From Micromonospora phytophila (GTDB lineage: Bacteria > Actinomycetota > Actinomycetes > Mycobacteriales > Micromonosporaceae): a DNA stretch of 40,314 nucleotides. Position 1 is the stretch's first letter. Every line of letters starts with the position of its first letter. Position numbers and translations under genes: made by a program. The notes below the pieces were generated by a model that did not search any database, was not told where the DNA came from, and was given only the letters and a program-made list of their open reading frames with translations. This document shows, one piece after another, positions 7,040 to 15,504 of this stretch. The stretch lies in NCBI RefSeq assembly GCF_023656545.1, contig NZ_JAMOKF010000016.1:1-40314 (forward strand). The letters are read 5' to 3'.

Positions 7040-8689
7040 ATGCGTAGCACGATGATGGACGCCCCCCTGCAGGTCTCCCGGATCCTCGAACACGGCTCGA
7101 CGGTGCACGGCACGGCCGAGGTGGTCACGTGGACCGGCGCCGAGCCACGCCGGATGACGTACGCGGAAGTCGGGCGGACGGCCGCCCGCCTGGCCCACGC
7201 ACTGCGCGACGAGTGCGGGGTCACCGGCGACGAGCGGGTCGCCACCTTCATGTGGAACAACACCGAGCACCTGGTGGCGTACTTCGCCGTGCCCAGCATG
7301 GGCGCGGTGCTGCACACCTTGAACATCCGGCTCTTCCCGGACCAGGTCTCCTACATCGCCAACCACGCCGAGGACCGGGTGGTGCTGGTCGACTCGACCC
7401 TCATCCCGCTGCTCGCCCGGGTGATCGGCGAGATGACCACCGTGCGGCACGTGGTGGTGGTCGGCGGCGGCGACCCGGCCCCGCTGGTGGCGGCGGCCGG
7501 TGACCGGATCGCCGTACACCACTGGGACGCGCTGCTGGCCGACCGGCCGGAGTCCTACGACTGGCCGGAGGTGGACGAGCGCGACGCGGCGGCGCTCTGT
7601 TACACCTCTGGGACCACCGGCAACCCCAAGGGGGTGGCCTACTCGCACCGCTCGATCTACCTGCACTCGTTGCAGATCTGCATGCCCGAGGGGTTCGGTC
7701 TCGGACCGACCGACCGGGAGTTGGCCATCGTGCCGATGTTCCACGCGATGTCCTGGGGCCTGCCGTATGCGGCCTTCCTCTCCGGGGCGTCGCTGATCAT
7801 GCCGGACCGGTTCCTCCAGGCCGCGCCGATCGCCGACATGATCGTCGCCGAGCGGCCCACCCTGGCCGGCGCGGTGCCGACCATCTGGAACGACCTCCTG
7901 GCCCACCTGGACAGCCACGACGTGGACACCTCCTCGCTGAAGGAGGTGATCGTCGGCGGCTCGGCCTGCCCGCCGGCGCTGATGCACGCGTTCGCCGAGC
8001 GGCACGGCATCGACGTCATCCACGCCTGGGGCATGACCGAGATGTCCCCGCTGGGTTCGGTGGCCCGTACGCCCGCCGGGGTGACCGGCGACGAGGCCTG
8101 GCGCTACCGCTACACCCAGGGTCGGGTGCCGGCCGGGGTCGAGGCCCGCATCGTCGGCCCGCTGGGCGAGGCGCTGCCCGCCGACGGGACCTCCGTCGGC
8201 GAGTTGGAGGTCCGCGGGCCGTGGGTGACCGCCCGGTACGTCGGCGACGAGACCCCGGACGAGGAGAAGTTCCGCGACGGCTGGCTGCGTACCGGTGACG
8301 TCGGCACGCTCTCGCCGGACGGTTACATCACCCTCACCGACCGGGCCAAGGACGTGATCAAGTCCGGCGGTGAGTGGATCTCCTCGGTCGAGCTGGAGAA
8401 CGCGCTGATGGCCCACCCGGCGGTGTTGGAGGCCTGCGTGGTGGGGGTGCCCGACGAGCGCTGGGGCGAGCGCCCGCTGGCCACCGTGGTCCTGCGGGAG
8501 GGGGAGTCGGCCAGCGCCGAGGAGCTGTGCGATTTCCTGGCCACCTCGGTGGCGCGCTGGCAGCTGCCCGAGCGGTGGGCCGTCATCGACGCGGTGCCGA
8601 AGACCAGCGTCGGCAAGTTCGACAAGAAGGTGGTGCGCTCCCGCTACGCCGAGGGCGGACTTTCTGTCCGACAGCTGACAGCGCCGTAA
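7040..8689 (+). CDS. AMP-binding acyl-CoA synthetase (FadD-like, medium/long-chain fatty acid-CoA ligase)
   Basis: 549 residues from the ATG at 7040. The adenylate-forming signature YTSGTTGNPKG is at 188-198, the AWGMTEMSPLG motif lies near 335, the GWLRTGD hinge follows, and the catalytic lysine sits in KTSVGKFDKK near residue 526. All core motifs of the ANL superfamily are present. It should activate a fatty or aryl acid to the acyl-AMP and then acyl-CoA; chain length cannot be read. A frame extension to 7013 would cover the -10 element, so the ATG at 7040 is preferred. A strong terminator follows. Confidence 0.92.
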   Translation: MRSTMMDAPLQVSRILEHGSTVHGTAEVVTWTGAEPRRMTYAEVGRTAARLAHALRDECGVTGDERVATFMWNNTEHLVAYFAVPSMGAVLHTLNIRLFPDQVSYIANHAEDRVVLVDSTLIPLLARVIGEMTTVRHVVVVGGGDPAPLVAAAGDRIAVHHWDALLADRPESYDWPEVDERDAAALCYTSGTTGNPKGVAYSHRSIYLHSLQICMPEGFGLGPTDRELAIVPMFHAMSWGLPYAAFLSGASLIMPDRFLQAAPIADMIVAERPTLAGAVPTIWNDLLAHLDSHDVDTSSLKEVIVGGSACPPALMHAFAERHGIDVIHAWGMTEMSPLGSVARTPAGVTGDEAWRYRYTQGRVPAGVEARIVGPLGEALPADGTSVGELEVRGPWVTARYVGDETPDEEKFRDGWLRTGDVGTLSPDGYITLTDRAKDVIKSGGEWISSVELENALMAHPAVLEACVVGVPDERWGERPLATVVLREGESASAEELCDFLATSVARWQLPERWAVIDAVPKTSVGKFDKKVVRSRYAEGGLSVRQLTAP

Positions 8690-8750
8690 CGTTTTCGGGC
8701 GCACCGTCGCCGTTTGGGTAGGGACGCACTCCTGAGACATCCCTCCCCAG

Positions 8751-8794
8751 GGGCGGCCCCGGCGTTCGCACCGCGCCGGGGCCGCCCGCTTTTT
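8751..8794 (+). terminator. Rho-independent terminator after the acyl-CoA ligase
   Basis: A perfect 14-bp stem (GGGCGGCCCCGGCG at 8751-8764, complement at 8774-8787) has a nine-base loop and is followed by GCTTTTTGC with five Ts. Confidence 0.92.
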
Positions 8795-8954
8795 GCGGGG
8801 CGACCCGCACAGTCATTCTTGCGAAAGTTGTTCGCCTCTGTCCCGGTGACGGGGAAATTGGCCTGGTCAGCGGGTTCCTGGGTTGTCGGTCGGCTCTCGT
8901 ACGATCGGGCCCACCAGCGGCCGTTCCGGCCGGCCCGGCAGCCCAGGAGGCGTC

Positions 8955-9377
8955 ATGGCCACCCTCAAGACCGCCCCGACCGGCGCCAGCGTCGACGACT
9001 TCCTGGCCGCCGTGGCCGACGACACGCGCCGGCGCGACGCGGCCACCGTGCGGGACGTGATGCACCGGGTCAGCGGTGAGCCGGCGGTCATATGGGGCGA
9101 CGCCATCGTCGGCTTCGGGCAGCGGCGCCTGCGTTACGCCAGCGGCCGGGAGCTGGACTGGTTCCTCGTCGGCTTCTCGCCCCGCAAGGCGGCCACCACC
9201 CTCTACCTCGGCGAGGAGTTCCCCGACAAGGAGCGGTTGCTGGCCCGGCTGGGCCGGCACAGCGTGGGCAAGGGCTGCCTCTACGTCAAGCGCCTCGCGG
9301 ACGTCGACCTCGACGTGCTGACCGAGCTGATCCGGGCCTCGGTCGGGCAGGCCCGCACCGGTCAGGCGGGCGGTTGA
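8955..9377 (+). CDS. DUF1801 domain protein (YdhG-like)
   Basis: 140 residues from the ATG at 8955, which follows a clear AGGAGG. The order of DDFLAAVADDTRRRDAATV, VIWGDAIVGFG, FLVGFSPRKAATTLYL, LGRHSVGKGCLYVKRL and the terminal DLDVLTELIRAS is that of the DUF1801/YdhG family. These are small cytosolic proteins of unknown activity with an iron-chaperone-like fold. An upstream extension to 8883 lacks a ribosome site and family similarity. Lies alone between a terminator and the convergent oxidoreductase gene. Confidence 0.9.
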   Translation: MATLKTAPTGASVDDFLAAVADDTRRRDAATVRDVMHRVSGEPAVIWGDAIVGFGQRRLRYASGRELDWFLVGFSPRKAATTLYLGEEFPDKERLLARLGRHSVGKGCLYVKRLADVDLDVLTELIRASVGQARTGQAGG

Positions 9378-9419
9378 CCCGTCCGTGCCGGTGCTCCGCC
9401 CGCCCACCGGCGGTGACGG

Positions 9420-10436
9420 TCACCGGTCGTCGCTGGTGGTGATCAGCACCTTGCCGACCACCGAATTCTCCACCGCCTGGTGCGCCGCCGCGGCCGCCGC
9501 CAGCGGATGGTGGTGCAGCGGCAGACCCGCCTGCTCGCCCACCGCGATGCCGCCCTGCGCGGCGGCGGCCGCCACGTTGGCGACCGCCCGCGCCTTGGCC
9601 GCCGACGGCTCGGTGTAGACCAGCACGAACTGCCACCGCGCGTTCGGCACCATCAGCGGCCGGATCGGCAGGGTCACCTCTGCCCCGCCGTCGTCGGCGT
9701 AGACGCAGACCGCGCCGCCGCGCCGCAGCATCTGCACGTCGGCGGCGGCGTTGCGCGCCGGGGAGACCTCGACGATCGTGTGCACCCCGTCGGGGGCGAT
9801 CTTGCGGACCTCCTCGACCACGTCCTGCTCCCGGTAGTTGACCACGAAGGTGGCCCCGGCCGCCGCGGCGAGCTGCGCCTTCTCCGGGCTGCTGACCGTC
9901 GCGATCACCGTGGCGTCGGCCCAGCGGGCGAGCTGGATCGCCGCGTTGCCGACCGCGCCCGCGCCGCCCTGCACCAGCACCGTGTGGTCGCTCAGCGCCC
10001 CGGCGCGCAGCGTGTCCGGCAGGTACTCGCCGGCGGTCAGGCACCGGTGCGCGGTGAGGAAGGGGATGCCCAGGCAGGCGCCCAGGTCGAAGGAGGCGTC
10101 GCCGAGGCGTACCGCCTGGCGGACCGGCACCACCGTGTACTCGGCGGCGGTGCCCCACGGCCGCCGCCAGGCGGCCTCCCAGAGCCAGACCCGCTCGCCG
10201 ATCAGCTCCGGGTCGACCCCCTGACCGACCGCCTCGACCACCCCGGCGCCGTCCTGCCCGGGCGTCTGCCAGCCGGCGGGCAGCGGCCACTGCCGGCGGG
10301 CCTTCCAGTCCGTCGGGTTCACCCCGGAGACCGCCACCCGGACCAGCACCTCACCGGGGCCGGGCTCCGGCACCGGCCGGTCGACGAGTTGCAGCACCGA
10401 GGCGTCACCGGTGCGCTCGTACACGATCGCCTTCAT
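9420..10436 (-). CDS. Zinc-type alcohol dehydrogenase-like NADPH:quinone oxidoreductase
   Basis: 338 residues from the ATG at 10436, preceded by GAGGAGA. The GroES-like N-terminal domain begins MKAIVYERTGDASVLQLV, with the PDTLRAGALSDHTVLVQGG join to a Rossmann domain and the nucleotide loop GGAGAVGNAAIQLA. The substrate-zinc ligands of alcohol dehydrogenases are not evident, and the gene fits the quinone oxidoreductase/crotonyl reductase branch of the MDR superfamily. It should reduce quinones or enones with NADPH. The open frame continues far upstream without similarity, so the ATG is chosen. Its stop codon lies within a perfect 7+7 palindrome (9411-9425). Confidence 0.9.
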   Translation of the reverse strand: MKAIVYERTGDASVLQLVDRPVPEPGPGEVLVRVAVSGVNPTDWKARRQWPLPAGWQTPGQDGAGVVEAVGQGVDPELIGERVWLWEAAWRRPWGTAAEYTVVPVRQAVRLGDASFDLGACLGIPFLTAHRCLTAGEYLPDTLRAGALSDHTVLVQGGAGAVGNAAIQLARWADATVIATVSSPEKAQLAAAAGATFVVNYREQDVVEEVRKIAPDGVHTIVEVSPARNAAADVQMLRRGGAVCVYADDGGAEVTLPIRPLMVPNARWQFVLVYTEPSAAKARAVANVAAAAAQGGIAVGEQAGLPLHHHPLAAAAAAHQAVENSVVGKVLITTSDDR

Positions 10437-10569
10437 CCCCGTCTCCTCACCTGCGCCGCCCGGGCTCGCGGGGACGCCGTCGGCTGCGGTACCCGGCGGA
10501 TCCGTGCTCATGCCGATCCCGACGGCCCCGGAAACCGTACAACCGGGTAGCCGGCGGAAGGGAGTGGTC

Positions 10570-10770
10570 ATGCGGGACAAGGTGGAGGTCGACGCGGAAC
10601 CCGCCTGTACCGGGCGGTCCACCGCCGAGCCGGTGGCGGCCGTGAAGGCCGGGAGCGCCGGGAGCGCCGTGAGCGCCGACGGCCCGCCGGGGCCGCTGCC
10701 GGAGCGGCGGGCGGAGGAGGGCGGCGCCCGGCGGCGCCTGCCGAGGTCGAGCCGGAGCCGGGCGATCTGA
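10570..10770 (+). CDS. Possible small hypothetical protein (66 residues)
   Basis: ATG at 10570 with GGAAGGGAG about five bases upstream, diverging from the oxidoreductase. Third positions are almost all G or C, which suggests coding, but this local sequence is GC-rich in every frame. The peptide MRDKVEVDAEPACTGRS... is Ala/Gly/Arg-rich and unlike any family I know. It ends inside a 23-base direct repeat. Weakly supported. Confidence 0.3.
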   Translation: MRDKVEVDAEPACTGRSTAEPVAAVKAGSAGSAVSADGPPGPLPERRAEEGGARRRLPRSSRSRAI

Positions 10771-10809
10771 CGGCACGGCCGGGGCGGAGCCGGGCGATCC
10801 GACGGCACG
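10755..10809. repeat. 23-base direct repeat, period 32
   Basis: GAGCCGGGCGATCTGACGGC at 10755 recurs at 10787 with a single change (CTGA to CCGA), followed by ACG in both copies. The change creates the stop codon of the small frame in copy one only. Downstream is a looser echo at about 10829. Confidence 0.7.
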
Positions 10810-10879
10810 ACCGTGCAGGGGCCGCCGGGCACCCGACGGTACGGCCGGTCAGGGTCCGGCCGGGGCCGCCCGGCCGTGC

Positions 10880-11533
10880 TCAGCCGAGCCGGTCGATCGT
10901 CTGCGGGGTCAGTTCGCCGATGGAGCCGAGCACCACGGCCGCGAGCCGCTCGGCGTCGGGGTCCAGCGGGTACGTGCCGTGCGGCACCGCGATCACCGCC
11001 ATCCCGGCGGCGGCCGCGGAGCGCACCCCGTTGGAGGAGTCCTCCACGGCGACGCAGCGGGCCGGATCGACGCCCAGCCGTTCGGCGACCGCCAGGTAGA
11101 CGTCCGGCGCCGGCTTGCCCCGCTCGGTCTCCTCGGTGGACAGGGTGGCGCCGAAGGTGTCGGCGAGGTCCGTCGCGGCCAGCGCCGCCGCGATCAGCCG
11201 GGTCGGCGACGAGCTGGCCAGACCCAGCGGCCACCGCCCGGCCAGCCGGCGCGCGACGCCGTCCGCCCCGTCGATCAGCGGTACGCGCTGCGCGTACCGC
11301 CGGGTCATCTCCTCCACCACCTCGGTGGCGACCTGCTCGGCGCTCCGGTCGACGCCCAGCTCCCCGCTGAGGTAGCGGGCCCACTCGCCGGTGCTCATCC
11401 CCATCAGCCGGCGCTGGGTGTCGGCCTGCCAGGCTCCGCCGTGCGTCGCCACGTACGCCCGGCGGACCTCCTCCCAGACCGGCTCGGAATCCACGATCAC
11501 GCCGTCCAGGTCGAAGACCACCGCATCCACCAC
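10880..11533 (-). CDS. HAD-superfamily phosphatase (beta-phosphoglucomutase/phosphoglycolate phosphatase-like)
   Basis: 217 residues, normal for subfamily IA HAD enzymes with a helical cap. Motif I is FDLDGVIVDSEPVW with Asp8 and Asp10, motif II is ASSSP (107-110), motif III is Lys140 in GKPAPDVY, and motif IV is VEDSSNG with Asp165. All catalytic residues are present, so a sugar-phosphate phosphatase or mutase is expected. The start is one of two tandem GTGs at 11533/11530. The next gene upstream, same strand, ends at 11565. Confidence 0.9.
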   Translation of the reverse strand: MVDAVVFDLDGVIVDSEPVWEEVRRAYVATHGGAWQADTQRRLMGMSTGEWARYLSGELGVDRSAEQVATEVVEEMTRRYAQRVPLIDGADGVARRLAGRWPLGLASSSPTRLIAAALAATDLADTFGATLSTEETERGKPAPDVYLAVAERLGVDPARCVAVEDSSNGVRSAAAAGMAVIAVPHGTYPLDPDAERLAAVVLGSIGELTPQTIDRLG

Positions 11534-11564
11534 GTGCCCATCCTGCCCGACGGCGGGCCGATGG

Positions 11565-12455
11565 TCAGCCGCGCAGCGCGGGCAGGCCGATCGGGCTGCC
11601 CGCCGGGATCACCGTGTGGCCGGCGCGGGCGATCGGCTCGAGCAGCTCACGCAGCCGGTCCGTGCGCTGCGGACCGAGCGCCCGCCACGGCCGGGCGGCG
11701 GCGACGTCGGTGGCGTCCTCGACGGCCGCGAAGCGGGCGCGGCCGTGCTCGGTGGGTGCGCCCTCCGCGGTGAGCCAGCCCCGCTCGACCAGCCGGGCGC
11801 GCGCCGCGCCCCACTGCTCCTCGGACCAGCCCCGACCCAGCAGGTTCTGCGGGGACATGTCCACCGCGACCCGCCAGGCCAGCGTCTCGACCGGGTCGAG
11901 GTCGGCGGCGATCAGCGCCGCCACGTGCCCGTCCCCGCGGTGCTCCCGCAACGTGGTGGCGGCCTGCCAGAGCCGGGCCAGCGGGTACTCGCCGCGTGGC
12001 AGGGCGGCGTTGGCCGCGCCGAGCACCCGGCCGGCGCCGTCGGCCTCGGCGGCGGCGCCCTCCAGCAGCTCGGCGGCCTCGGCCAGGTGCGACTCGGGCA
12101 GTTCGTAGGTCAGCTCGGCCAACGCCTGCACGGCGCCGGTGAGCCGGGCCCGCAGCGCCTCCTGCGGCGTGGCGAGCCGCCACACGGCCGGCAGCGCCCG
12201 GGCCACCATGTGCGGGGCGAAGGTGAAGAACGCCGCGATCACCGGGGCCGCGTCGGTGGGCCCGAGCGGGGCGGCCCGGCCGGCGAAGTAACCCCGCCAG
12301 TAACCGCGCAGCCCCACCGCCTCGTACGCGGCGCGGGCGCGCGGATGGAAGTAGGTGACGGCGTGCACCGGCTCGAAGTGCGTCCACATCAGCCGGGCGG
12401 TCCGCCCCGGGTCGTCCAGCGCCGTCACGTGCACCTCCGGGTCCGGTCCGGTCAT
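11565..12455 (-). CDS. SCO6745-family protein
   Basis: 296 residues from the ATG at 12455. The sequence has RTARLMWTHFEPVHAVTYFHPRA near the start, a Gly/Tyr-rich YWRGYFAGRAAPLGP segment, and a C-terminal helical region resembling a winged helix (LVERGWLTAEGAPTEHGRA). This is the pattern of the actinomycete SCO6745 family, of unknown function. It is probably cytosolic, with no signal peptide or membrane segment. An in-frame start further upstream (12557) adds 34 low-complexity residues and is not favoured. Downstream is the HAD phosphatase on the same strand (32-base gap), so the two may be co-transcribed. Confidence 0.8.
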   Translation of the reverse strand: MTGPDPEVHVTALDDPGRTARLMWTHFEPVHAVTYFHPRARAAYEAVGLRGYWRGYFAGRAAPLGPTDAAPVIAAFFTFAPHMVARALPAVWRLATPQEALRARLTGAVQALAELTYELPESHLAEAAELLEGAAAEADGAGRVLGAANAALPRGEYPLARLWQAATTLREHRGDGHVAALIAADLDPVETLAWRVAVDMSPQNLLGRGWSEEQWGAARARLVERGWLTAEGAPTEHGRARFAAVEDATDVAAARPWRALGPQRTDRLRELLEPIARAGHTVIPAGSPIGLPALRG

Positions 12456-12585
12456 CACCCCGGGCGGTCGGACCGACCGGGGTGACGCCGAACCTACTGC
12501 CGGTTGGTGACGGGCCGGAAGCCCCGTGTGGGCCAATGCATCGCCGCCGGGCGACAACCCGGACGAACCGGGCCGGCCGCCGGGG

Positions 12586-13236
12586 TCACTTGGCGGCGAG
12601 CACGTCCACGACGAAGCGCAGCGGGCCGGCGGGGCGACCGCCGGAGGAGTCGTTGCCGTACGCCAGCTCGGCCGGGATGTCGAGCTGCACCCGGCTGCCC
12701 ACGTTCACCCCGACCAGACCCTTGTCCCAGCCCGGGATGACCTGGCCGACCCCGATGGGGAAGCTGGCCGGCTGCCCGGCCGACCAGGACGAGTCGAACT
12801 CCTTGCCGTCCTTGAAGAACACGCCGACGTAGTTGGTGGTGATCGTCTGGCCGGCCTGGACCGCCGGACCGGTGCCCTTGATCAGCGGGGTCACGGTGAG
12901 CTTGGTCAGCGTGCCCGTGCCGGCCGCGACCGTCGGCTTGCTGGCCAGGGCCGGATCGGCGCCCGCCGGAAGCTGGGCGGCGGGGGCGTCACCGGCCGGG
13001 GCGCTGGCGGCGGCGTCCGCCGAGGGGGTGCCGGCCGCCGGCTCGGTGGCGTCGTCGCCGCCGCGCTGCCCGATGATCACGAAGACGGTGATCAGGATCG
13101 CCACCACGGCGACGCCGGCGAGCCCACCGGCCCAGGCCTGCCGGCGGCGCTTCGCCTCGGCCGCCTTCTGCGCCGCCAACTGGGCGGCCAGCCGCCGCTC
13201 CGACTTCTGGGACCGGTTCTGCGTACGCTCGCTCAC
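12586..13236 (-). CDS. Membrane-anchored FKBP-type peptidyl-prolyl cis-trans isomerase
   Basis: 216 residues from the GTG at 13236, with GGGAG nine bases upstream. Residues 1-33 are basic and cytoplasmic (KSERRLAAQ...EAKRRR), one membrane helix covers about 36-56, an Ala/Pro linker follows, and an FKBP domain fills about 108-216 (TNYVGVFFKDGKEFDSSW, VGQVIPGWDKGLVG, PAELAYG). The active-site aromatic residues are in place. Predicted to fold proteins outside the membrane. A longer frame to 13437 lacks homology. Confidence 0.92.
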   Translation of the reverse strand: MSERTQNRSQKSERRLAAQLAAQKAAEAKRRRQAWAGGLAGVAVVAILITVFVIIGQRGGDDATEPAAGTPSADAAASAPAGDAPAAQLPAGADPALASKPTVAAGTGTLTKLTVTPLIKGTGPAVQAGQTITTNYVGVFFKDGKEFDSSWSAGQPASFPIGVGQVIPGWDKGLVGVNVGSRVQLDIPAELAYGNDSSGGRPAGPLRFVVDVLAAK

Positions 13237-13361
13237 GGCGTCGACTCCCTGCTGCGAAGGTGGTGGCCGGCATCGGCGGTGCCGGGGGGAAAGCCGACGC
13301 ACACGGTACCCGCCCGGACGCCCACCGTGCCGCCTCGGCGCTCGCGCTTGCGCCGCGCGGC

Positions 13362-14006
13362 TCACGCCGGCCCCGGCACCACCATGAAATCGGTCACGAA
13401 CGAGGTGACCCGGCCGTCGGCGGCCCGACCGATCCACGTCCCGTAGTGGCCGTCGCCCCAGCCGGAGCTGACGGTCAGGACGTTGGCGCCGGACGCCTCG
13501 TCCAGGACCGCGTCGATCAGCCCCGGCACGGGGCCGGCCGGCGGCCGGGACGGGATGAAGACCTCCTCCACCCGGTCGTAGTCCCAGTTCTCCAGGACGC
13601 TCAACGCCGTCGGGTCGGCCAGCGTGCCGGTCCCGGCGTCCACCCCGTACCCGAAATAGTCGTCCGGGCCGAGGGCCGCGACGTCCTGGTCGCCGGCGAT
13701 GGCCGGCTCCCAGCGAACCACCGGCGCGTCGTGGATCACCAGTTGCAGCGCGGCCACCCGCCGGTCCACCTCGGCGTCCTCCCGGAGCACCGCCGCCACC
13801 CAGGCGTGGGCGGGGTAGCGGCCCGGCGGCACGGTGACCGTGAACGGCTCCGCATCCGGGCAGACCAGCGGGTCGCAGCCCACCACCTGGCCGGTGGGAA
13901 GCACGATCTCGCCGGCCGGGTGCGCCTCGACGACGTACGTCCCGTGCTCGTCGGTGTAGCGGGCACCGGGCGTGAGCAGCCGGGCCAGGTCGGGGGTGTA
14001 CGGCAA
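13362..14006 (-). CDS. DUF4241 domain protein
   Basis: 214 residues from a TTG at 14006, supported by GAGGAG five bases upstream. The sequence carries LPTGQVVGCDPLV, PGRYPAHAWVA, DDYFGYGVDAGTGTLAD and a C-terminal SGWGDGHYGTWIGRAADGRV, the signature order of DUF4241. That family is widespread in actinomycetes and sometimes linked to toxin or immunity clusters; its function is unknown. No export signal. It stands between the FKBP gene and the trxA gene, all on the minus strand. Confidence 0.85.
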   Translation of the reverse strand: MPYTPDLARLLTPGARYTDEHGTYVVEAHPAGEIVLPTGQVVGCDPLVCPDAEPFTVTVPPGRYPAHAWVAAVLREDAEVDRRVAALQLVIHDAPVVRWEPAIAGDQDVAALGPDDYFGYGVDAGTGTLADPTALSVLENWDYDRVEEVFIPSRPPAGPVPGLIDAVLDEASGANVLTVSSGWGDGHYGTWIGRAADGRVTSFVTDFMVVPGPA

Positions 14007-14095
14007 GGGGTCTCCTCGGTCGGCGGCCGGCCGGCGGAGCCTACCCGCAGCGGCCGACGTCCGGGAGATCCGTCACCGCATCTCGGTGCGGGCGG

Positions 14096-14443
14096 TCAGC
14101 CTCCGAGGTGCCGGGCCAGGGACTGGCGCAGGTGGTTCTTCGGCCGGGAACCGACGATCGAGCCGACCACCTCGCCGCGGTGGAAGACCAGCAGGGTGGG
14201 CAGGGACATCACCCCGTAGGTGCGCGTGGCGTCCGGATTCGCGTCGGTGTCGATCGTGGCGAAGTCCATGCGCCCGGCGAACTCCCCGGCCAGCTCGGCG
14301 AGGCTGCGCGAGATCGCCCGGCACGGCGGGCACCAGTCGGCCCAGAAGTCGACCACGACCGGCCGGTCGGCGGCGAGGACCACGGTGGCGAAGGTGTCGT
14401 CGGTGACGGCGGTCAGCGGGCCGTTCCGCGCAGTCTCAAGCAT
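14096..14443 (-). CDS. trxA: Thioredoxin
   Basis: 115 residues with the active site WCPPC at 37-41 (Cys38, Cys41), the buried Asp32 of VVDFWADW, and the cis-proline in SLPTLLVF. The usual thioredoxin site is WCGPC; here Gly is replaced by Pro, which may change its redox potential. The start overlaps the end of the upstream merR gene by 31 bases, so the two are translationally linked. The regulator probably senses redox state and controls this thioredoxin. Confidence 0.93.
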   Translation of the reverse strand: MLETARNGPLTAVTDDTFATVVLAADRPVVVDFWADWCPPCRAISRSLAELAGEFAGRMDFATIDTDANPDATRTYGVMSLPTLLVFHRGEVVGSIVGSRPKNHLRQSLARHLGG

Positions 14444-14805
14444 GTTTCCTCCCGTTGGGTGATGGCGTGGGCGAGCTGGTCGCGCAACTCGCGCCGGACA
14501 GTGTGGAGCCGTTCGATGCCGGCGTCGACCTCGGCCAGCTTCCGGCGCAGCACCGCCACCGAGTCGGGGCAGACGTGCCCGGAGGTGTTGCCGGCCCGCA
14601 GGCAGGCCACGAACGGGCGGATGTCGTCGAGGCCGAAGCCGACCGCGAGCAGCGCCCGGATCTCGCGTACGACGTGCAGTTCCGCCTCGTCGTAGACCCG
14701 GTAGCCGTTGGCGGACCGGTCCGCCCGGACGAGCCCGTGCGTCTCGTAGTAGCGCAGCGCACGGGTGCTCGTGCCGGCGCGTTCAGCCAACTCCCCGATC
14801 AGCAT
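14413..14805 (-). CDS. MerR-family regulator with candidate redox-sensing cysteines
   Basis: 130 residues from the ATG at 14805, with GGGAGG upstream. The MerR winged helix is MLIGELAERAGTSTRALRYYE...GYRVYDEAEL (1-45), followed by a dimerisation coiled coil. Cys68, Cys79 and Cys122 are present; the ACLRAGNTSGHVCPD segment at 67-81 sits at the start of the effector region, like SoxR-type and metal-responsive relatives, but does not match the SoxR cluster pattern. It heads a merR-trxA operon and has a classic 19-bp-spaced promoter, so it is likely an autoregulated activator. Confidence 0.9.
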   Translation of the reverse strand: MLIGELAERAGTSTRALRYYETHGLVRADRSANGYRVYDEAELHVVREIRALLAVGFGLDDIRPFVACLRAGNTSGHVCPDSVAVLRRKLAEVDAGIERLHTVRRELRDQLAHAITQREETCLRLRGTAR

Positions 14806-14836
14806 CCGACCTCCCTCGCCGGTGGCGTCGCGGATG

Positions 14837-14867
14837 ACGCTAGACCTTGTCACCGGCGTCAAGGCAA
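14837..14867 (-). promoter_or_regulatory. MerR-type promoter and operator for merR-trxA
   Basis: On the minus strand, -35 TTGCCT (14867-14862) and -10 TAGCGT (14842-14837) are 19 bases apart, the long spacer typical of MerR-activated promoters. Within the spacer region lies the dyad CCTTGACGCCGGTGACAAGG (14864-14845), with half-sites matching at 8 of 10 positions. Confidence 0.75.
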
Positions 14868-14996
14868 CCTCCGGCCGCCGGCAACCCGCGGGCTGGACCG
14901 GGCTCCGCCCGGGGTGCAACCCGCCGGCGGGACCGCCTCACCGCCGGTCCGCGCCGGAAGCCGGTGGACGGGACCGGGCACCGGTAGATTCCGACC

Positions 14997-15389
14997 ATGG
15001 CGATCCTCACCGACGAAGACCTTGCCCTGCTGGCCGAACCGCAGCTCGCCCACGTGGCGACGATCGAGGCCGACGGCTCCCCGCACGTCACGCCCGTCTG
15101 GGTGGACACCGACGGCGAGCACATCATCTTCAACACCGCCAAGGGCCGGGTGAAGTACGACAACATCCAGCGCAACCCGGAGGTCGCGGTCTCCGTGGTG
15201 GACAAGGCGAACGACTTCCGCACGCTGTGGGTGAAGGGCACCGCGGAGCTGGTCGACGACGGCGCCGACGAGCACATCGACCGGATGGCGCAGAAGTACC
15301 TCGGCCAGGACACCTACCCGTTCCGGCAGGCGGGCGAGGAGCGGGTGATCGTCCGGATCAGGCCCACCCAGAAGCTCGGCCGGGGCTGA
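14997..15389 (+). CDS. PPOX-class, probably F420-dependent, oxidoreductase
   Basis: 130 residues with the split-barrel fold of pyridoxamine-phosphate-oxidase-like proteins: LAHVATIEADGSPHVTPVW, then IIFNTAKGRVKYDNIQRNP and a C-terminal RVIVRIRPTQKLG. The KGR...K pattern and short length match the actinobacterial F420-binding members. It would reduce or oxidise small molecules with F420 in the cytosol; the substrate is unknown. No ribosome site is present; TAGATT sits six bases before the ATG, which suggests a leaderless message. Confidence 0.88.
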   Translation: MAILTDEDLALLAEPQLAHVATIEADGSPHVTPVWVDTDGEHIIFNTAKGRVKYDNIQRNPEVAVSVVDKANDFRTLWVKGTAELVDDGADEHIDRMAQKYLGQDTYPFRQAGEERVIVRIRPTQKLGRG

Positions 15390-15402
15390 CACCCGACGAG
15401 GA

Positions 15403-15492
15403 GGGGCCCTTGCGCGAGGCGGGGGCCCTTCCCAAAACCCGGGCCGGGGCCCTTCCCGACACCCGGGCCGCGCCCTCTCCGACACCCGGGCA
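15403..15492. repeat. ~24-bp tandem repeat between convergent genes
   Basis: GGGCCCTTCCC(A/G)A(A/C)ACCCGGGCCG occurs at 15423-15446 and 15447-15470, with degenerate copies before (from 15403) and after (15471-15492). Each contains GGGCCC and CCCGGG half-palindromes. It separates the PPOX gene from the convergent ku gene. Confidence 0.8.
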
Positions 15493-15504
15493 GGGGCGTG
15501 GGGC

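Noticed and set aside
7034..8740. A 568-codon frame antisense to the acyl-CoA ligase
   Set aside because: Shadow of a gene with all ANL motifs; no motif of its own.
9420..11384. A 654-codon minus-strand frame across the oxidoreductase and the HAD gene
   Set aside because: Only the last 338 codons (from the ATG at 10436) match the oxidoreductase family; the rest is GC-rich open frame in antisense or another frame of the HAD gene.
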